NCBI GenBank assembly: GCA_945865925.1
Contig: CAMBFG010000003.1
Span: 124,001 to 188,000 of the forward strand
Reading direction: 5' to 3'
Length of the DNA: 64,000 bases
From: Dehalococcoides mccartyi
GTDB lineage: Bacteria; Chloroflexota; Dehalococcoidia; UBA2979
Below are positions 8,711-18,170 of this stretch, one piece after another. Below the pieces are notes generated by a model. It ran no database searches. It was not told the origin of the DNA and was given only the letters and a program-made list of their open reading frames with translations. Both the position numbers and the translations under genes were made by a program. The number at the start of each line of letters is the position of its first letter. Within the stretch, counting starts at the first letter, position 1.

Positions 8711-9382
8711 ATGTACATCATCGTGGTGGGCGGCGGCATCGTCGGGTACGGGCTCGCACTGGAGCTCCAACGCGTCAGCGACACCGAGGTCACGATCGTC
8801 GAGTTGTCGGCAAGCCGTGCCTCGCAACTTCGAGACGAACTCGGTGAGATGGTCGTCCACGGGGACGGCAGCGAGATCGCGTTCCTCGAACGGGTGGGTG
8901 CCCGACGCGCGGACATGGTGATCGCCGTCACCGCTGACGATGGCGCGAACCTCGTCGCCTGCCAGGTGGCGAAGCACTGGTTCGGCGTGGCGCGCACGGT
9001 GGCGCGCGTGAACGACCCGCGTAACGAGGCGCTGTTCCTCAAACTCGGCATCACCTCGACTGTCTCGGCTGCCGGCGCGGTGATGGCGCAAATCGAGACC
9101 AGCCTGCCGCAGCACACGCTCGTACCGCTGATGGCACTGCAGAGCGCCGGGCTGAAGGTGATGGACATGCGCGTCCAGGACGGCGCCACGGTCGCCGGAC
9201 ACGCCCTCCGTGACCTCAAGTTCCCCACCGGCGTGCTGATCGCGGTGGTCGTCGGCCCGAACGGCGCGCGCGTCCCCGACGGCGACACCGTGCTCACCCC
9301 GGGCGACGAGATCATCGCGGTGATCCCGCACGAGGCGGAACACCTCGTCCGCGCCATGGTCACTGTCAACGACGGCATGTAG
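8711..9382 (+). CDS. TrkA-type (RCK) potassium uptake regulatory protein, N and C domains
   Basis: A 223-residue protein starting 3 bases after its partner. The N-terminal RCK_N domain has IIVVGGGIVGYGLA and VTIVELSASRA. The C-terminal TrkA_C domain (about residues 140-220) has GHALRDLKFPTGVLIAVV and GDEIIAVI, the usual ligand-sensing fold. It is probably the full-length half of a two-subunit RCK assembly regulating potassium transport. The channel or transporter must lie elsewhere in the genome. Confidence 0.9.
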   Translation: MYIIVVGGGIVGYGLALELQRVSDTEVTIVELSASRASQLRDELGEMVVHGDGSEIAFLERVGARRADMVIAVTADDGANLVACQVAKHWFGVARTVARVNDPRNEALFLKLGITSTVSAAGAVMAQIETSLPQHTLVPLMALQSAGLKVMDMRVQDGATVAGHALRDLKFPTGVLIAVVVGPNGARVPDGDTVLTPGDEIIAVIPHEAEHLVRAMVTVNDGM

Positions 9383-9428
9383 TCGAGGGCTACCGAGCCC
9401 GCTGCGGGCGGCTGTCCGGCCGCTCCGC

Positions 9429-9434
9429 TAGACT
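9429..9434 (+). promoter_or_regulatory. -10 element (TAGACT) of a likely leaderless promoter for pheA
   Basis: TAGACT lies 7 bases before the pheA ATG, with no Shine-Dalgarno sequence in between. The same hexamer is found 6 bases before the glycosyltransferase at 62863. Confidence 0.55.
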
Positions 9435-9441
9435 GCCGCCG

Positions 9442-10272
9442 ATGCGAATCTCACACCTCGGCCCTCGCGGAACTTACACCGAGTCGGCGGCGCTCCTCCA
9501 CGAGCCGGCCGCTGACCTGACGCCGCACCCGACCGTCGCGAGCGCGGTGGCCGCCGTGCGCGATGGCACGGCAGACGCTGCCGTCTGCGCCCTCGAAAAC
9601 TCCATCGAAGGCTCCGTCTCCATCGAGACCACCGACCTCCTGCTCGACCCCGCGACCGGCATGCGCGTGCGCGGCGAGGTCGTCCTCCCGATCCAGCATC
9701 TGCTCGTCGGCGCGCCGGGCCTCGATCTCGCGCAGGCGACCACGGTCTACTCCCACCCGAACGCCCTCGGCCAGTGCCGCCAGCACCTCGCGCGGCTGGC
9801 GCCGAATGCGAAGCCCGTCGCGGCACTCTCGACGACGGCAGCCATCGAGGCGGCGCTGGCGCAGCCGGGCACCCTCGCGATCGGCGGCGAGCGGGCAGCC
9901 TCGATCTATGGCGCGCACATCTACGCCCGCGACATTGGCGACGAACCGGGGAACGCCACGCGCTTCGTGGTCCTCGCGCGCGAAGACCACGAGCCAACCG
10001 GCGACGACAAGACCTCGCTCGCGTTCACGACGGCGCACGACCGGCCCGGGTCGCTGGTCGAGGTGCTGCACCGCTTCGCCTCGCGCGGGATCAACCTCAC
10101 CCGCATCGAGTCGCGTCCGACGCGTCGCCAACTCGGCACGTACATCTTCTGGGTCGACATCCAGGGCCATCGCACCGACCCCGACCTCGCCGAAGCGCTC
10201 GCCGAGGTGCAGGCGATCGCCTCCTGGCTGGTCGTCCTCGGCTCCTACCCGCGCTGGTCCGCGGGCGACTGA
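9442..10272 (+). CDS. pheA: Prephenate dehydratase
   Basis: A 276-residue monofunctional prephenate dehydratase converting prephenate to phenylpyruvate in phenylalanine synthesis. The catalytic domain shows LGPRGTYTESAA, ALENSIEGSV and the NATRF motif (TRF triplet near residue 175). A C-terminal ACT domain follows (RPGSLVEVLHRFASRGINLTRIESRP), which contains the ESRP signature of phenylalanine feedback binding. Expression probably starts from the leaderless promoter just upstream. mutM follows after 12 bases. Confidence 0.95.
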   Translation: MRISHLGPRGTYTESAALLHEPAADLTPHPTVASAVAAVRDGTADAAVCALENSIEGSVSIETTDLLLDPATGMRVRGEVVLPIQHLLVGAPGLDLAQATTVYSHPNALGQCRQHLARLAPNAKPVAALSTTAAIEAALAQPGTLAIGGERAASIYGAHIYARDIGDEPGNATRFVVLAREDHEPTGDDKTSLAFTTAHDRPGSLVEVLHRFASRGINLTRIESRPTRRQLGTYIFWVDIQGHRTDPDLAEALAEVQAIASWLVVLGSYPRWSAGD

Positions 10273-10284
10273 GCGAGGCGCGCG

Positions 10285-11100
10285 ATGCCGGAGATCCCTG
10301 ACCTCGAGGCCGTCCGCCACTACCTCATGCCGCGCTTCGAAGCCCTCACGGTCACCGAGGTGGAGACGCCGCTGCCGTGGCTCGTACGCACCGGCGCGGA
10401 CGACCTCGCGACACTGGTGGGGCACCGCTTCGGCGAAATCCACCGGCTGGGGAAGTTCCTGATCTGGTTCGTCGATGACGGGCGTCTGCTCGTCGTGAAC
10501 CCGATGCTCACGGGGCGCTTCCATTGGGTTGAACAGGGCACACGCAAGCCCGGCATGCTCGGCGTCGTCCTCCGCTTCGATGACGGCCACGAGGTGCGCT
10601 ACTCCGACCAGCGCCGCATGGGGCGCTGGTACCTCGTCTCCGGCGACGGCCTCGACCAGGTGCCACAGATGCCGACGCTTGGCCCGGACGCGATGGCGAT
10701 CACGGAGGACGACTTCCTCGCGCGGCTGAAGCCCCGTCGAGGGCAGATCAAGGCCACCCTCACCAACCAGGAGTTCATGGCGGGCGTCGGCAACGCCTAC
10801 TCGGACGAGATCCTCTGGGCCGCCGGCCTCCACCCACATCGACGGCGCGCGACGATGGACGAGGCCGACCAGCGGCGCCTGTACACCTCGATGCGCGCCA
10901 CCCTCGAAGAATCGATCACGATCGTGGACGCGACGGTGCAGGGCGAGGGGCTGGGCAAAAAGGAAGAGTGGCGGCAGCACCTGAAGGTCCACCGGCGCGC
11001 CGGGCAGGATTGCCCAAAGTGCGGCTCCGAGATCCGTGGCCAGGTACGCAGCGGCTCCGAGACGAACTATTGCCTGACCTGTCAGCCGCTCTTCGAGTAG
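10285..11100 (+). CDS. mutM: Formamidopyrimidine-DNA glycosylase (Fpg/MutM family)
   Basis: A 271-residue base-excision repair glycosylase/AP lyase. After removal of Met the N-terminus is PEIPDLE, giving the catalytic Pro and Glu. LGKFLIW supplies the conserved Lys. The helix-two-turn-helix has GVGNAYSDEILW, and the C-terminal zinc finger is CPKCG...CLTCQ. The sequence ends FE after the finger, slightly unlike the usual R-rich end, so specificity for 8-oxoguanine versus oxidised pyrimidines (Nei-like) is not certain. Confidence 0.92.
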   Translation: MPEIPDLEAVRHYLMPRFEALTVTEVETPLPWLVRTGADDLATLVGHRFGEIHRLGKFLIWFVDDGRLLVVNPMLTGRFHWVEQGTRKPGMLGVVLRFDDGHEVRYSDQRRMGRWYLVSGDGLDQVPQMPTLGPDAMAITEDDFLARLKPRRGQIKATLTNQEFMAGVGNAYSDEILWAAGLHPHRRRATMDEADQRRLYTSMRATLEESITIVDATVQGEGLGKKEEWRQHLKVHRRAGQDCPKCGSEIRGQVRSGSETNYCLTCQPLFE

Positions 11101-11144
11101 GCTCGGAAGGCCCGAGCGCACTCGGGCTGCTGGAGGGGGCGGGG

Positions 11145-11855
11145 ATGAAGGTCATCGGCAAAGAGATCGGCACGGCCATCGAGCCGCTGTACCAGGAGAT
11201 CGAGGCGCGACTGCTCGCCGAGACCGAGTGTTCGCTCCGCGTCGAACAGTACGAGGGCGGCGCGCTCTCCGATGTCGACTGGCACAACTCGGGCGTCGTC
11301 GTCATCTCGCTGCTCACCGGCGTCCCCACACACGCCCTCGCACACGCCCTCAGCGTCGCGCTCCAGCACGTGCGCCAGACGCTGGACCACTACCCGGACG
11401 TCATCCTCGGCGAGACCGACTTCAACGGCGGCCCGACCCTGCGCCACGCCCTGCGTGACCTCGTCCTCGGCCCGGAGGCGGAGGCTCGCCTCGCCCCGTA
11501 CGGCATCGAGTCGCAGTGGGAGATCAAGCAGCGTCATCAGGGCATGAAGGGCATCTTGCGCGAGGCGACCAAAGACTGGGAAGACCCCGCCGCGCCTGAC
11601 CATGCCCTCGGTGCGCTCTTCTACGCGCGCTTCGCGCTCGACCACCCCGAGGAGTTGTGGACCGGCCTCAAGAAGGAGTTCACGAAGAAACTCCCCGCCG
11701 TCGCCGAGAGCGGCGAGGGCCTCGCCCAACTCGTCCGCGAGTCCGGCTGGGCCACCCCCGACGCGTGCATCGAAGCCCTCGTCCACGCGCGCGACGAGAT
11801 GGGGATGGTCGAGATCGCAGCGATCGAGGACCGTCGAGACGGGACGCTGCACTAG
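11145..11855 (+). CDS. Conserved hypothetical protein (236 aa)
   Basis: I do not recognise a family. The ORF track starts inside mutM. The better start is ATG 11145, which has a ggaggggg ribosome-binding site. The product is soluble, starts MKVIGKEIGTAIEP, and has a helical C-terminal half rich in charged residues with two Trp-containing turns (TKDWEDP, EELWTGLKKEF). A weak hairpin (cccgag/ctcggg) lies between mutM and this gene. It converges on dapA. Confidence 0.6.
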   Translation: MKVIGKEIGTAIEPLYQEIEARLLAETECSLRVEQYEGGALSDVDWHNSGVVVISLLTGVPTHALAHALSVALQHVRQTLDHYPDVILGETDFNGGPTLRHALRDLVLGPEAEARLAPYGIESQWEIKQRHQGMKGILREATKDWEDPAAPDHALGALFYARFALDHPEELWTGLKKEFTKKLPAVAESGEGLAQLVRESGWATPDACIEALVHARDEMGMVEIAAIEDRRDGTLH

Positions 11856-11872
11856 GCGGGGCCGAAGACTCG

Positions 11873-12769
11873 CTACTTCCCGATGTCGATCGTCACTTGC
11901 GCCATCGCGGCGTCGATGCGCGCACGGGCGGCGTCCGAGGCCTCGATCAGTGGGAGTCGAGGCGGGCCGGCGGGCAGGCCTGCCTTCGCGACGGCGTACT
12001 TCACGGGGATCGGGTTGCTCTCCACGAAGAGCGCGCTGACCAACGGCATCAGGCGGTGGTGGATCGCGGCGGCCTCGGCGGTGCGGCCGCCACACGCGGC
12101 CTCGATCTGTGCGCGGATCTGGCGGCCCACGAGGTGGCTCGCGACGCTGACGACGCCGTAGCCGCCGAGGGCCATGACGAGCAGCGTGTCCGTGTCGTTC
12201 CCGGACCACACCCGGAACCCCGAGGGCGCACGCGCGATGACCTCGCCGATCTGCCCGAACATCTCACTCGACTCTTTGATGCCGACGATGTTCGACACCT
12301 CAGCGAGCCGCAGCGTCGTCTCCGCCGTCATGTTGAGCGCCGAGCGACCGGGGATGTTGTAGAGCACGCACGGCAGGCCCTCGGCGGCATCGGCGATCGC
12401 CGCGAAGTGGCGCACGAGGCCCGCCTGAGGTGGCTTGCTGTACGCGGGCACGGTCAGCAGGACGCCATCGAGGCCCGCCTTCACGGCCTCGCGGGTCAGC
12501 CGGAGCGAGGCACCGTGGTCGTTGTTCGTGGCGCCAGCGATCACGGCGACGTCAGGACCGACAGCCGCCTTCGTCGCGCGCCAGACGGCGACCGTCTCCT
12601 GCTCGGAAAGCGCGGCCGCCTCACCCGTCGAGCCCGTCGAGACGATGCCCTCGGTGCCCGAGGCGACGAGAGCCTGCGCGAGTCGCTTCACGCCGTCGAT
12701 GTCGACGTCCCCGGTGGGGGTCATCGGCGTGATCATCGCAGTGAGCAGCCGGCCGAGCGGTGCGGTCAT
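11873..12769 (-). CDS. dapA: 4-hydroxy-tetrahydrodipicolinate synthase
   Basis: A 298-residue class I aldolase condensing pyruvate with aspartate semialdehyde in the lysine/DAP pathway. Motifs are GSTGEAAALS (substrate loop), LYNIPGRSA (catalytic Tyr) and GIKESS (Schiff-base Lys). ATG 12769 was chosen over the ORF-track start at 12979, because GAAGGA lies upstream and the family N-terminus begins here. It follows asd, the enzyme supplying its substrate, in the same orientation. Confidence 0.95.
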   Translation of the reverse strand: MTAPLGRLLTAMITPMTPTGDVDIDGVKRLAQALVASGTEGIVSTGSTGEAAALSEQETVAVWRATKAAVGPDVAVIAGATNNDHGASLRLTREAVKAGLDGVLLTVPAYSKPPQAGLVRHFAAIADAAEGLPCVLYNIPGRSALNMTAETTLRLAEVSNIVGIKESSEMFGQIGEVIARAPSGFRVWSGNDTDTLLVMALGGYGVVSVASHLVGRQIRAQIEAACGGRTAEAAAIHHRLMPLVSALFVESNPIPVKYAVAKAGLPAGPPRLPLIEASDAARARIDAAMAQVTIDIGK

Positions 12770-12873
12770 GATGGTGCGTCCTTCAAGGGTCGGTCGAGGC
12801 GGGGTCGCGAGCGCACGCGGCCATCCCACCTCGCGGCGGGCGCAGTGTAGCGCGGCCGCGGGGGAGGTGGCCG

Positions 12874-13902
12874 CTAGCGCTTGAGCGCGGGCCGCCGCAC
12901 GAGATTGCGGCGCAGGAGTTCCTCGGCGATCTGGATCGCGTTCGTCGCTGCGCCCTTGCGCAGGTTGTCCGTCACGCACCAGAACACGACGCCGTGGTCG
13001 ACCGTCGGGTCGACCCGCAGGCGTGCCACAAAGGCTTCGTCACGGTTGGCCGCCTGGAGCGGAGTGATGACCTGTGTCGGATCCTCGATCAGCACGACAC
13101 CCGGCATCACCCGGAGCGCGGCCTTCAGCGCCTCGATCGGCGCAGGGCCCTCGAACTCCACGTGGACGGCCTCGGCGTGGCTCAAGGCGACCGGGACGCG
13201 CACGCACGTGGCGGCGAACTTCAGGCCGTCCAGGTGCAGGATCTTGCGCGTCTCGTTGCGCATCTTCAGTTCTTCTTTGGTGTAGTCGTCGTCCGCGAAG
13301 TCGTCGACCTGCGGCAGCACGTTCATCGCGATCTGCTGCGGGTAGACCTCGAGGGCGGGGATGGCGCGGCCGGCGCCGATCGCCTCCACCTGCGCGTTCA
13401 GTTCGCGCACGGCCGCCGCGCCGGTACCGGACACCGCCTGGTATGTCGCTGCGGTGACGCGCTTCAGCGGCGCGACGGTACGCATCGCGTGCAGCGCCAT
13501 GACGAGGGGCGTTGTGGTGCAGTTCGGGATCGAGACGATGCCCTCGTGCCATTCGAGGTCGTCACCGTTGATCTCCGGCACGACCAGCGGGACGTTGGCG
13601 TCCATGCGGTAGGCGGAGCCGTCATCGATCATGACGCCACCCATCTCGCGGACGACCGGCCCCCACTGCTTCGAGACGGACGAGTCCGCGGAGCAGAAGA
13701 CGATGTCGGCGCCCTCGAGGTTGGCGCGCGTCACCTCGTGAACGGTGATCGGCTTGCCGTCGTACATCAGCGTCTTGCCCTCGGACCGGGCGGACGCGAG
13801 GAGCCGGAGTTCCTTCATCTTGAGGTGCCGCTCCGCAGCGACGCGGAGGAAGACATCCCCCACTGCCCCGGTGGCCCCGATCACGGCAATCACTGGCTCC
13901 AC
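12874..13902 (-). CDS. asd: Aspartate-semialdehyde dehydrogenase
   Basis: A 342-residue NADP-dependent enzyme reducing aspartyl phosphate to aspartate semialdehyde, the branch point for lysine, threonine and methionine. It has VIAVIGATGAVG (dinucleotide fold), SIPNCTTTPL with the catalytic Cys, and YQAVSGTGAAAV. The HAEAVHVEFEG segment matches the catalytic-His region. It sits between dapB (upstream) and dapA (downstream), forming a short lysine gene set. Confidence 0.95.
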   Translation of the reverse strand: MEPVIAVIGATGAVGDVFLRVAAERHLKMKELRLLASARSEGKTLMYDGKPITVHEVTRANLEGADIVFCSADSSVSKQWGPVVREMGGVMIDDGSAYRMDANVPLVVPEINGDDLEWHEGIVSIPNCTTTPLVMALHAMRTVAPLKRVTAATYQAVSGTGAAAVRELNAQVEAIGAGRAIPALEVYPQQIAMNVLPQVDDFADDDYTKEELKMRNETRKILHLDGLKFAATCVRVPVALSHAEAVHVEFEGPAPIEALKAALRVMPGVVLIEDPTQVITPLQAANRDEAFVARLRVDPTVDHGVVFWCVTDNLRKGAATNAIQIAEELLRRNLVRRPALKR

Positions 13903-14052
13903 GCTGGTGCTCCTGCTGCCCGGCTCACGCCGGGGACAAAGACGCCGCCCGTCGGCGGCTCGCCATCGATGGTACGGCGCGGGATGGGGTAGCGGCGAGG
14001 GGTGGGTCAGGCGAAGTCCGCAGCCACCCGGTTATTCGACCAACCCGAATCG

Positions 14053-14844
14053 TCACCCCAGCCCCACCAGCGAGGCCAACCCTTCCACGAGGGCGTCTCG
14101 GCGCATCACCTCGCGGACGGCGATCAGGACGCCGGGCATGAAGGAGTCGCGGCCGGTGGAGTCGTGGCGAATGGTCAGGGTCTGGCCGGTGCCACCGAAG
14201 ATGACTTCCTGGCTGGCGACGAAGCCCGAAAGCCGGATCGAGTGGATCGGGATGCCGCCAATCGCACCACCTCGGGTGTCCTCAATATGTCGGAGGTCAG
14301 GGACGTTCGAGGTGAAATCGGTACCTCGGGCGGCGCGCATCATGTGGGCAGTTGTGAGCGCGGTCCCGCTGGGGGCGTCCACTTTGAGGTTGTGGTGGAG
14401 TTCGATGATCTCCGCGCTGTCGAAGAAACGCGCGGCGATCGTCGCCATGTGCATCTCGAGGATGGCGCCGATCGCGAAGTTGGCGGCGACGACGGCGCCC
14501 CGCTTCGCCTCGGCGCTGCCGGCGCGCAGGCGCTCGACAGTCGCCACGTCGACGCCCGAGGTGCCGATGACCGGGCGGACGCCATGCGCGAGTGCAGCCT
14601 CGACGAGACGTGAGGTGAAGGCCGCGTTCGTGAAGTCGATGACGACGTCCGGGTGGACCGAGGCGAAGAGCTCCGCCGGATCGTCGGACAGCGGGTAGAC
14701 CGCACCCGAGTCCCCTCGGAACTCATCCGTCGTGACACCCGTCGGCTCGACGAGGCCCACAGCATCGAGGTCAGGCTGCGCCTCGATGGTGGCGAGGACG
14801 AGGCGGGCCATCTGGCCGGTACCGGTGATCGCGACGCGGATCAT
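14053..14844 (-). CDS. dapB: 4-hydroxy-tetrahydrodipicolinate reductase
   Basis: A 263-residue reductase of the DAP/lysine pathway. The N-terminus VAITGTGQMARLVL binds the dinucleotide, VVIDFTNAAF and GTSGVD follow, and ELHHNLKVDAPSGTA is the family signature with the catalytic His pair and Lys. The first glycine motif is GTGQMA rather than the usual GxxGxMG. The start overlaps the upstream nucleotidyltransferase stop by 4 bases. Confidence 0.9.
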   Translation of the reverse strand: MIRVAITGTGQMARLVLATIEAQPDLDAVGLVEPTGVTTDEFRGDSGAVYPLSDDPAELFASVHPDVVIDFTNAAFTSRLVEAALAHGVRPVIGTSGVDVATVERLRAGSAEAKRGAVVAANFAIGAILEMHMATIAARFFDSAEIIELHHNLKVDAPSGTALTTAHMMRAARGTDFTSNVPDLRHIEDTRGGAIGGIPIHSIRLSGFVASQEVIFGGTGQTLTIRHDSTGRDSFMPGVLIAVREVMRRDALVEGLASLVGLG

Positions 14845-15545
14845 GCCTGACCCCCACTCTCGGACGTGTTGCCGGACCGCAGCCGGTCCATGAGCAGCCG
14901 CTGGTAGAGACTACGCGCCTCGTCGAGCACGTCATCGGGACGTCCGCCGGCAGGGCGTCGAGGCAGCCCGCGCGCCTGCGCCTCCAGCGCTTCCATCTGG
15001 GTCGAGACGGCGGCCCAGCCACCTCGACCGCGCATGTAGGCCTTCACCGCTTTCATCGCCGCATGGAGCGCGTGCGTGAACTCGTACTCGCCGTTATCCG
15101 GCTGTTTGCCTGACCCGATCTCTCGAACAGGTTCAGCATCGCGCCAGAGGAGGTCATGTGCGATCACCTTGTGGCCGCTGACGCCCTCGTCCAGCACCCG
15201 CGCATGCGCCTCAGCGGTGCGGAACGAGAGATCAACTGAGTGGAAGATCGACTCGCCGTACGGCCAGTAACGGCCGGAGGGCAGCGGCAGGTCCGCGAAT
15301 GGGCCGTGCCACCGCAGCGGCATCGACTCTCGCACGAGCCCGATCGCCTCCCACGCGCCCGCCTGGCCCGGCGTCACGCACATCACATCGATGTCTGACC
15401 AGCCGTCATGCGTGCCCGAGGCGAGCGACCCGAACAGCGTGACGCGTGACACCGCGGCACACCGGGCGAGTGCCTCCGCGACATCGAGGGCGATGCGTGG
15501 CGGCGCACTGGCATACGGGTACACGAGGTCGTCCGCGATGTTCAT
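14841..15545 (-). CDS. Nucleotidyltransferase-fold (Pol beta superfamily) protein
   Basis: A 234-residue protein with the minimal nucleotidyltransferase signature near residue 37: LFGSLASGTHDGWSDIDVM, the GS-x-D-x-D pattern that binds metal and NTP. The C-terminal half is helical (FTHALHAAMKAVKAYMRGRGG) and may be a HEPN-like or substrate domain. No substrate can be predicted. It overlaps dapB by 4 bases, an unusual partner for a lysine gene. It is downstream of pnp, separated by a terminator. Confidence 0.75.
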   Translation of the reverse strand: MNIADDLVYPYASAPPRIALDVAEALARCAAVSRVTLFGSLASGTHDGWSDIDVMCVTPGQAGAWEAIGLVRESMPLRWHGPFADLPLPSGRYWPYGESIFHSVDLSFRTAEAHARVLDEGVSGHKVIAHDLLWRDAEPVREIGSGKQPDNGEYEFTHALHAAMKAVKAYMRGRGGWAAVSTQMEALEAQARGLPRRPAGGRPDDVLDEARSLYQRLLMDRLRSGNTSESGGQA

Positions 15546-15580
15546 CGGGTGAGTCTACCGATGGCGCCGGGGATACAACG

Positions 15581-15602
15581 AGGCCCGGCGTGTGCCGGGC
15601 CT
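15581..15602 (-). terminator. Intrinsic terminator after pnp
   Basis: A perfect 9-bp stem (aggcccggc / gccgggcct) with a gtgt loop lies between the pnp stop and the nucleotidyltransferase start. On the minus strand it is followed by CGTTGTAT, a weak U-tract. Confidence 0.75.
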
Positions 15603-15628
15603 CGCGTTCTGAGTCTCCGAATCGAGAC

Positions 15629-18067
15629 CTACCAGCGACGGCCACCGCCGCCGCCAGCCGGGCGCTCACCGCCACCGGCCGGACGGTCTTCGCCCGCGGG
15701 GCGTTCCGGGCGCGGGGCGCGGTCGCCGCCGCCATTCCCGCCGCCATTGCCACTACGGTCACCACCACCACCGCGTGGCGGGCCGCCTCGGTCGTCACGA
15801 CGCGGGCCACGGTCGCCTCCTCGGCCACCGCCGCCACCGCCGCCACCGCCGCCGGGGCGCGGGCCGCCCCGACCACCACCACCGCCGCCGCGCGAGACCA
15901 CACGCGGCTCGCCGCCGCTGCGGGCGTCGTCGTCCGAGAGGCCGACGGTGCCCTCGTCATCCACGCCGCGCATCGTGAGGTTGATGCGACCGAGGTTGTC
16001 GATCTCCATCACCTTCACCTTGACGTGGTCGCCGACCTGGACGACGTCCTCGACACGGTCGACACGGTCCTCGGAGAGTTCCGAGATATGGACCATGCCG
16101 TCCTTGCCCGGGAGGATCTCCACGAAGGCGCCGAAGGACATGATGCGCGACACCGGGCCTTCGAAGACGTCACCGATCATCAGTTCGCGGGTCAGGCCCT
16201 CGATCTGACGGATCGCGGCACGCACGCCGTTGATGTCCGAACCACCGACGAAGACCGAACCGTCCTCCTCGATGTCGATGGAGGCACCAGTCGCGGCGAT
16301 GATGCCGTTGATGACGCGACCGCCCGGCCCAATGACCGCACCGATCTTCGACGGGTCGATCTTGACGATCGTGATCTTCGGCGCGAACTCGCCGACTTCC
16401 TTACGCGGCTCCGAGATCGCCGCGAGCATCACCTCGAGGATCTGCATGCGGGCGACGCGAGCCGCCTCGAACACTTCCTCCAGGAAGTTCGGCGGCAGGT
16501 GGCCGAGTTTGATGTCCAACTGGACAGCCGTGACGCCCTCGTGGGTGCCCGCGACCTTGAAGTCCATGTCGCCGAGGGCATCCTCGACGCCGGCGATGTC
16601 CGTGAGCAGCACGTACTTGCTCTCGTCATCGCTCGTGATCAGGCCCATCGCGATGCCGCCGACCGGCGCGGCGATCGGCACGCCCGCGTCCATCAGCGCC
16701 AGCGTGGAGCCACAGACCGAGGCCTGCGACGTGGAGCCGTTGGAGGAGAGCACGTCCGACACCAGTCGGATCGTGTAGGGGAACTCGTGGAACGGCGGCA
16801 GCACCGGCTCAATCGCCTTCTCGGCGAGCATGCCGTGGCCAATCTCGCGCCGGCCCGGCCCGCGCAGCGGACGCGCCTCCCCGACCGAGAAGGACGGGAA
16901 GTTGTAGTGGTGCATGAACATCTTCCACTCGGTGGGGGCGATGTTGTCCAACTTCGCCCGGTCACGGAGTGCGCCCAGCGTGGCGACGGTCAGCACCTGC
17001 GTCTCACCGCGCTGGAAGAGGCCAGAGCCGTGGACGCGCGGGAGCACGCCCACCTCGGCGGTCAGTTTGCGGATCTGATCCGCCTTGCGGTTGTCCGCAC
17101 GCAGGCCCGTGTTCAGGATGCGGGCGCGCAACGTCTGCTTCAGCACGTACTCGGCAGCGGCACGGACCTGGCCGCCGTTGGCCGGGGCGCCGTCTTCCGC
17201 GCTGATCTGCGCGGTGACCTGGCGGCCGATCTCGTCGATGCCACGGAAGCCCTCGCCCTTGAGCGCGGACATCAGTTCCTCTTCGCGGCCCGTGAGGATC
17301 TTCTTCACACGCTCGCGCAGGGCGACTTCGGCGTCCTGGTTCGGCGCGACCCATGCCGTCTTCGGCTGGCCGAGGGCGGCGATGACTTCGCGCTGGAGGG
17401 CGTTCAGTTCGCGGCAGACCTTCTCGCCATACGCGATGGCGACGATCAGGTCGGCCTCGGAGATCTCCTTCGCGCCGACCTCGAGCATGATGATCGAGTC
17501 ATCAGTCGCGGCGACGGTGAGTTCCAGGTCGGACTGCTCGCGCTCGGCGTATGTCGGGAATGCCTTCAGCACGCCGTTGATGCGGCCGATGGAGACTGAG
17601 GACACCGGCTGCTCGAACGGCAGCGAGGAGATGTTGATCGCGGCGGACGCGCCGATGGTGGCGAACGGCTCGGCCGGGTTCATCCGGTCAGAGGCGATGA
17701 GGAGGCAGGAAATCTGCACCTCGCGCTTGAAGCCCTTCGGGAACAACGGGCGGATCGGGCGGTCGGTCATGCGGGCGGCCAGCGTGGCGTCCGTACCCGG
17801 GCGCCCCTCGCGGCGGAAGAACGAGCCCGGCACCTTGCCGATGGCGTACATGCGCTCTTCGAAGTCCACCGTCAGCGGGAAGAAGTCGATGCCGGGGCGA
17901 GGCTCGCCCTCGCAGACCGTCACCAGCAGGACAGTGTCGCCGTAGCGGATGGTCACGGCGCCGGCGGCGTTCTGCGCCAGGCGGCCCGCGCCGATTTCGA
18001 AGGTCACGCCTTCGATCTCACGGGTGAAGACCTGCGTCTGGGAGCCGGTATTCGTTTCAGTGGTCAT
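15629..18067 (-). CDS. pnp: Polyribonucleotide nucleotidyltransferase (PNPase) with RGG-rich tail
   Basis: An 812-residue phosphorolytic 3'-to-5' exoribonuclease. It has two RNase PH domains, with the catalytic-core motif [10 protein letters not shown] and [20 protein letters not shown] in the second. A KH domain ([15 protein letters not shown]) and an S1 domain ([18 protein letters not shown]...GMVHISEL) follow. The last ~100 residues are a Gly/Arg-rich RGG tail, longer than is typical for PNPase. ATG 18067 has AGAGG upstream. rpsO lies upstream on the same strand, as in many bacteria. Confidence 0.96.
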   Translation of the reverse strand: MTTETNTGSQTQVFTREIEGVTFEIGAGRLAQNAAGAVTIRYGDTVLLVTVCEGEPRPGIDFFPLTVDFEERMYAIGKVPGSFFRREGRPGTDATLAARMTDRPIRPLFPKGFKREVQISCLLIASDRMNPAEPFATIGASAAINISSLPFEQPVSSVSIGRINGVLKAFPTYAEREQSDLELTVAATDDSIIMLEVGAKEISEADLIVAIAYGEKVCRELNALQREVIAALGQPKTAWVAPNQDAEVALRERVKKILTGREEELMSALKGEGFRGIDEIGRQVTAQISAEDGAPANGGQVRAAAEYVLKQTLRARILNTGLRADNRKADQIRKLTAEVGVLPRVHGSGLFQRGETQVLTVATLGALRDRAKLDNIAPTEWKMFMHHYNFPSFSVGEARPLRGPGRREIGHGMLAEKAIEPVLPPFHEFPYTIRLVSDVLSSNGSTSQASVCGSTLALMDAGVPIAAPVGGIAMGLITSDDESKYVLLTDIAGVEDALGDMDFKVAGTHEGVTAVQLDIKLGHLPPNFLEEVFEAARVARMQILEVMLAAISEPRKEVGEFAPKITIVKIDPSKIGAVIGPGGRVINGIIAATGASIDIEEDGSVFVGGSDINGVRAAIRQIEGLTRELMIGDVFEGPVSRIMSFGAFVEILPGKDGMVHISELSEDRVDRVEDVVQVGDHVKVKVMEIDNLGRINLTMRGVDDEGTVGLSDDDARSGGEPRVVSRGGGGGGRGGPRPGGGGGGGGGGRGGDRGPRRDDRGGPPRGGGGDRSGNGGGNGGGDRAPRPERPAGEDRPAGGGERPAGGGGGRRW

Positions 18068-18149
18068 GGTGCCTCTGTCTCTCTCGTCGTCTCAATACGA
18101 CATCGCCGCGTCCACCTCGGACGTCCGGCGGTTACACGTGCAGTTACGG

Positions 18150-18166
18150 GTGTGGGTGTCCCACAC
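18150..18166 (-). promoter_or_regulatory. Hairpin 2 in the rpsO-pnp intercistronic region
   Basis: A 7-bp perfect stem (gtgtggg / cccacac) with a 3-base loop sits closest to pnp. It immediately abuts the longer hairpin at 18171-18194. It is a candidate RNA-processing or regulatory element in the pnp leader. Confidence 0.5.
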
Positions 18167-18170
18167 GAAG

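Noticed and set aside
15640-15900. Repeated ccaccgccgcc-type sequence as possible CRISPR or minisatellite
   Set aside because: There are no regular spacers. The repeats are codons for the Gly/Arg-rich tail of PNPase.
15446-17599. 717-aa plus-strand ORF
   Set aside because: It is a shadow antisense to pnp; no recognisable motifs, and pnp is unmistakable on the other strand.
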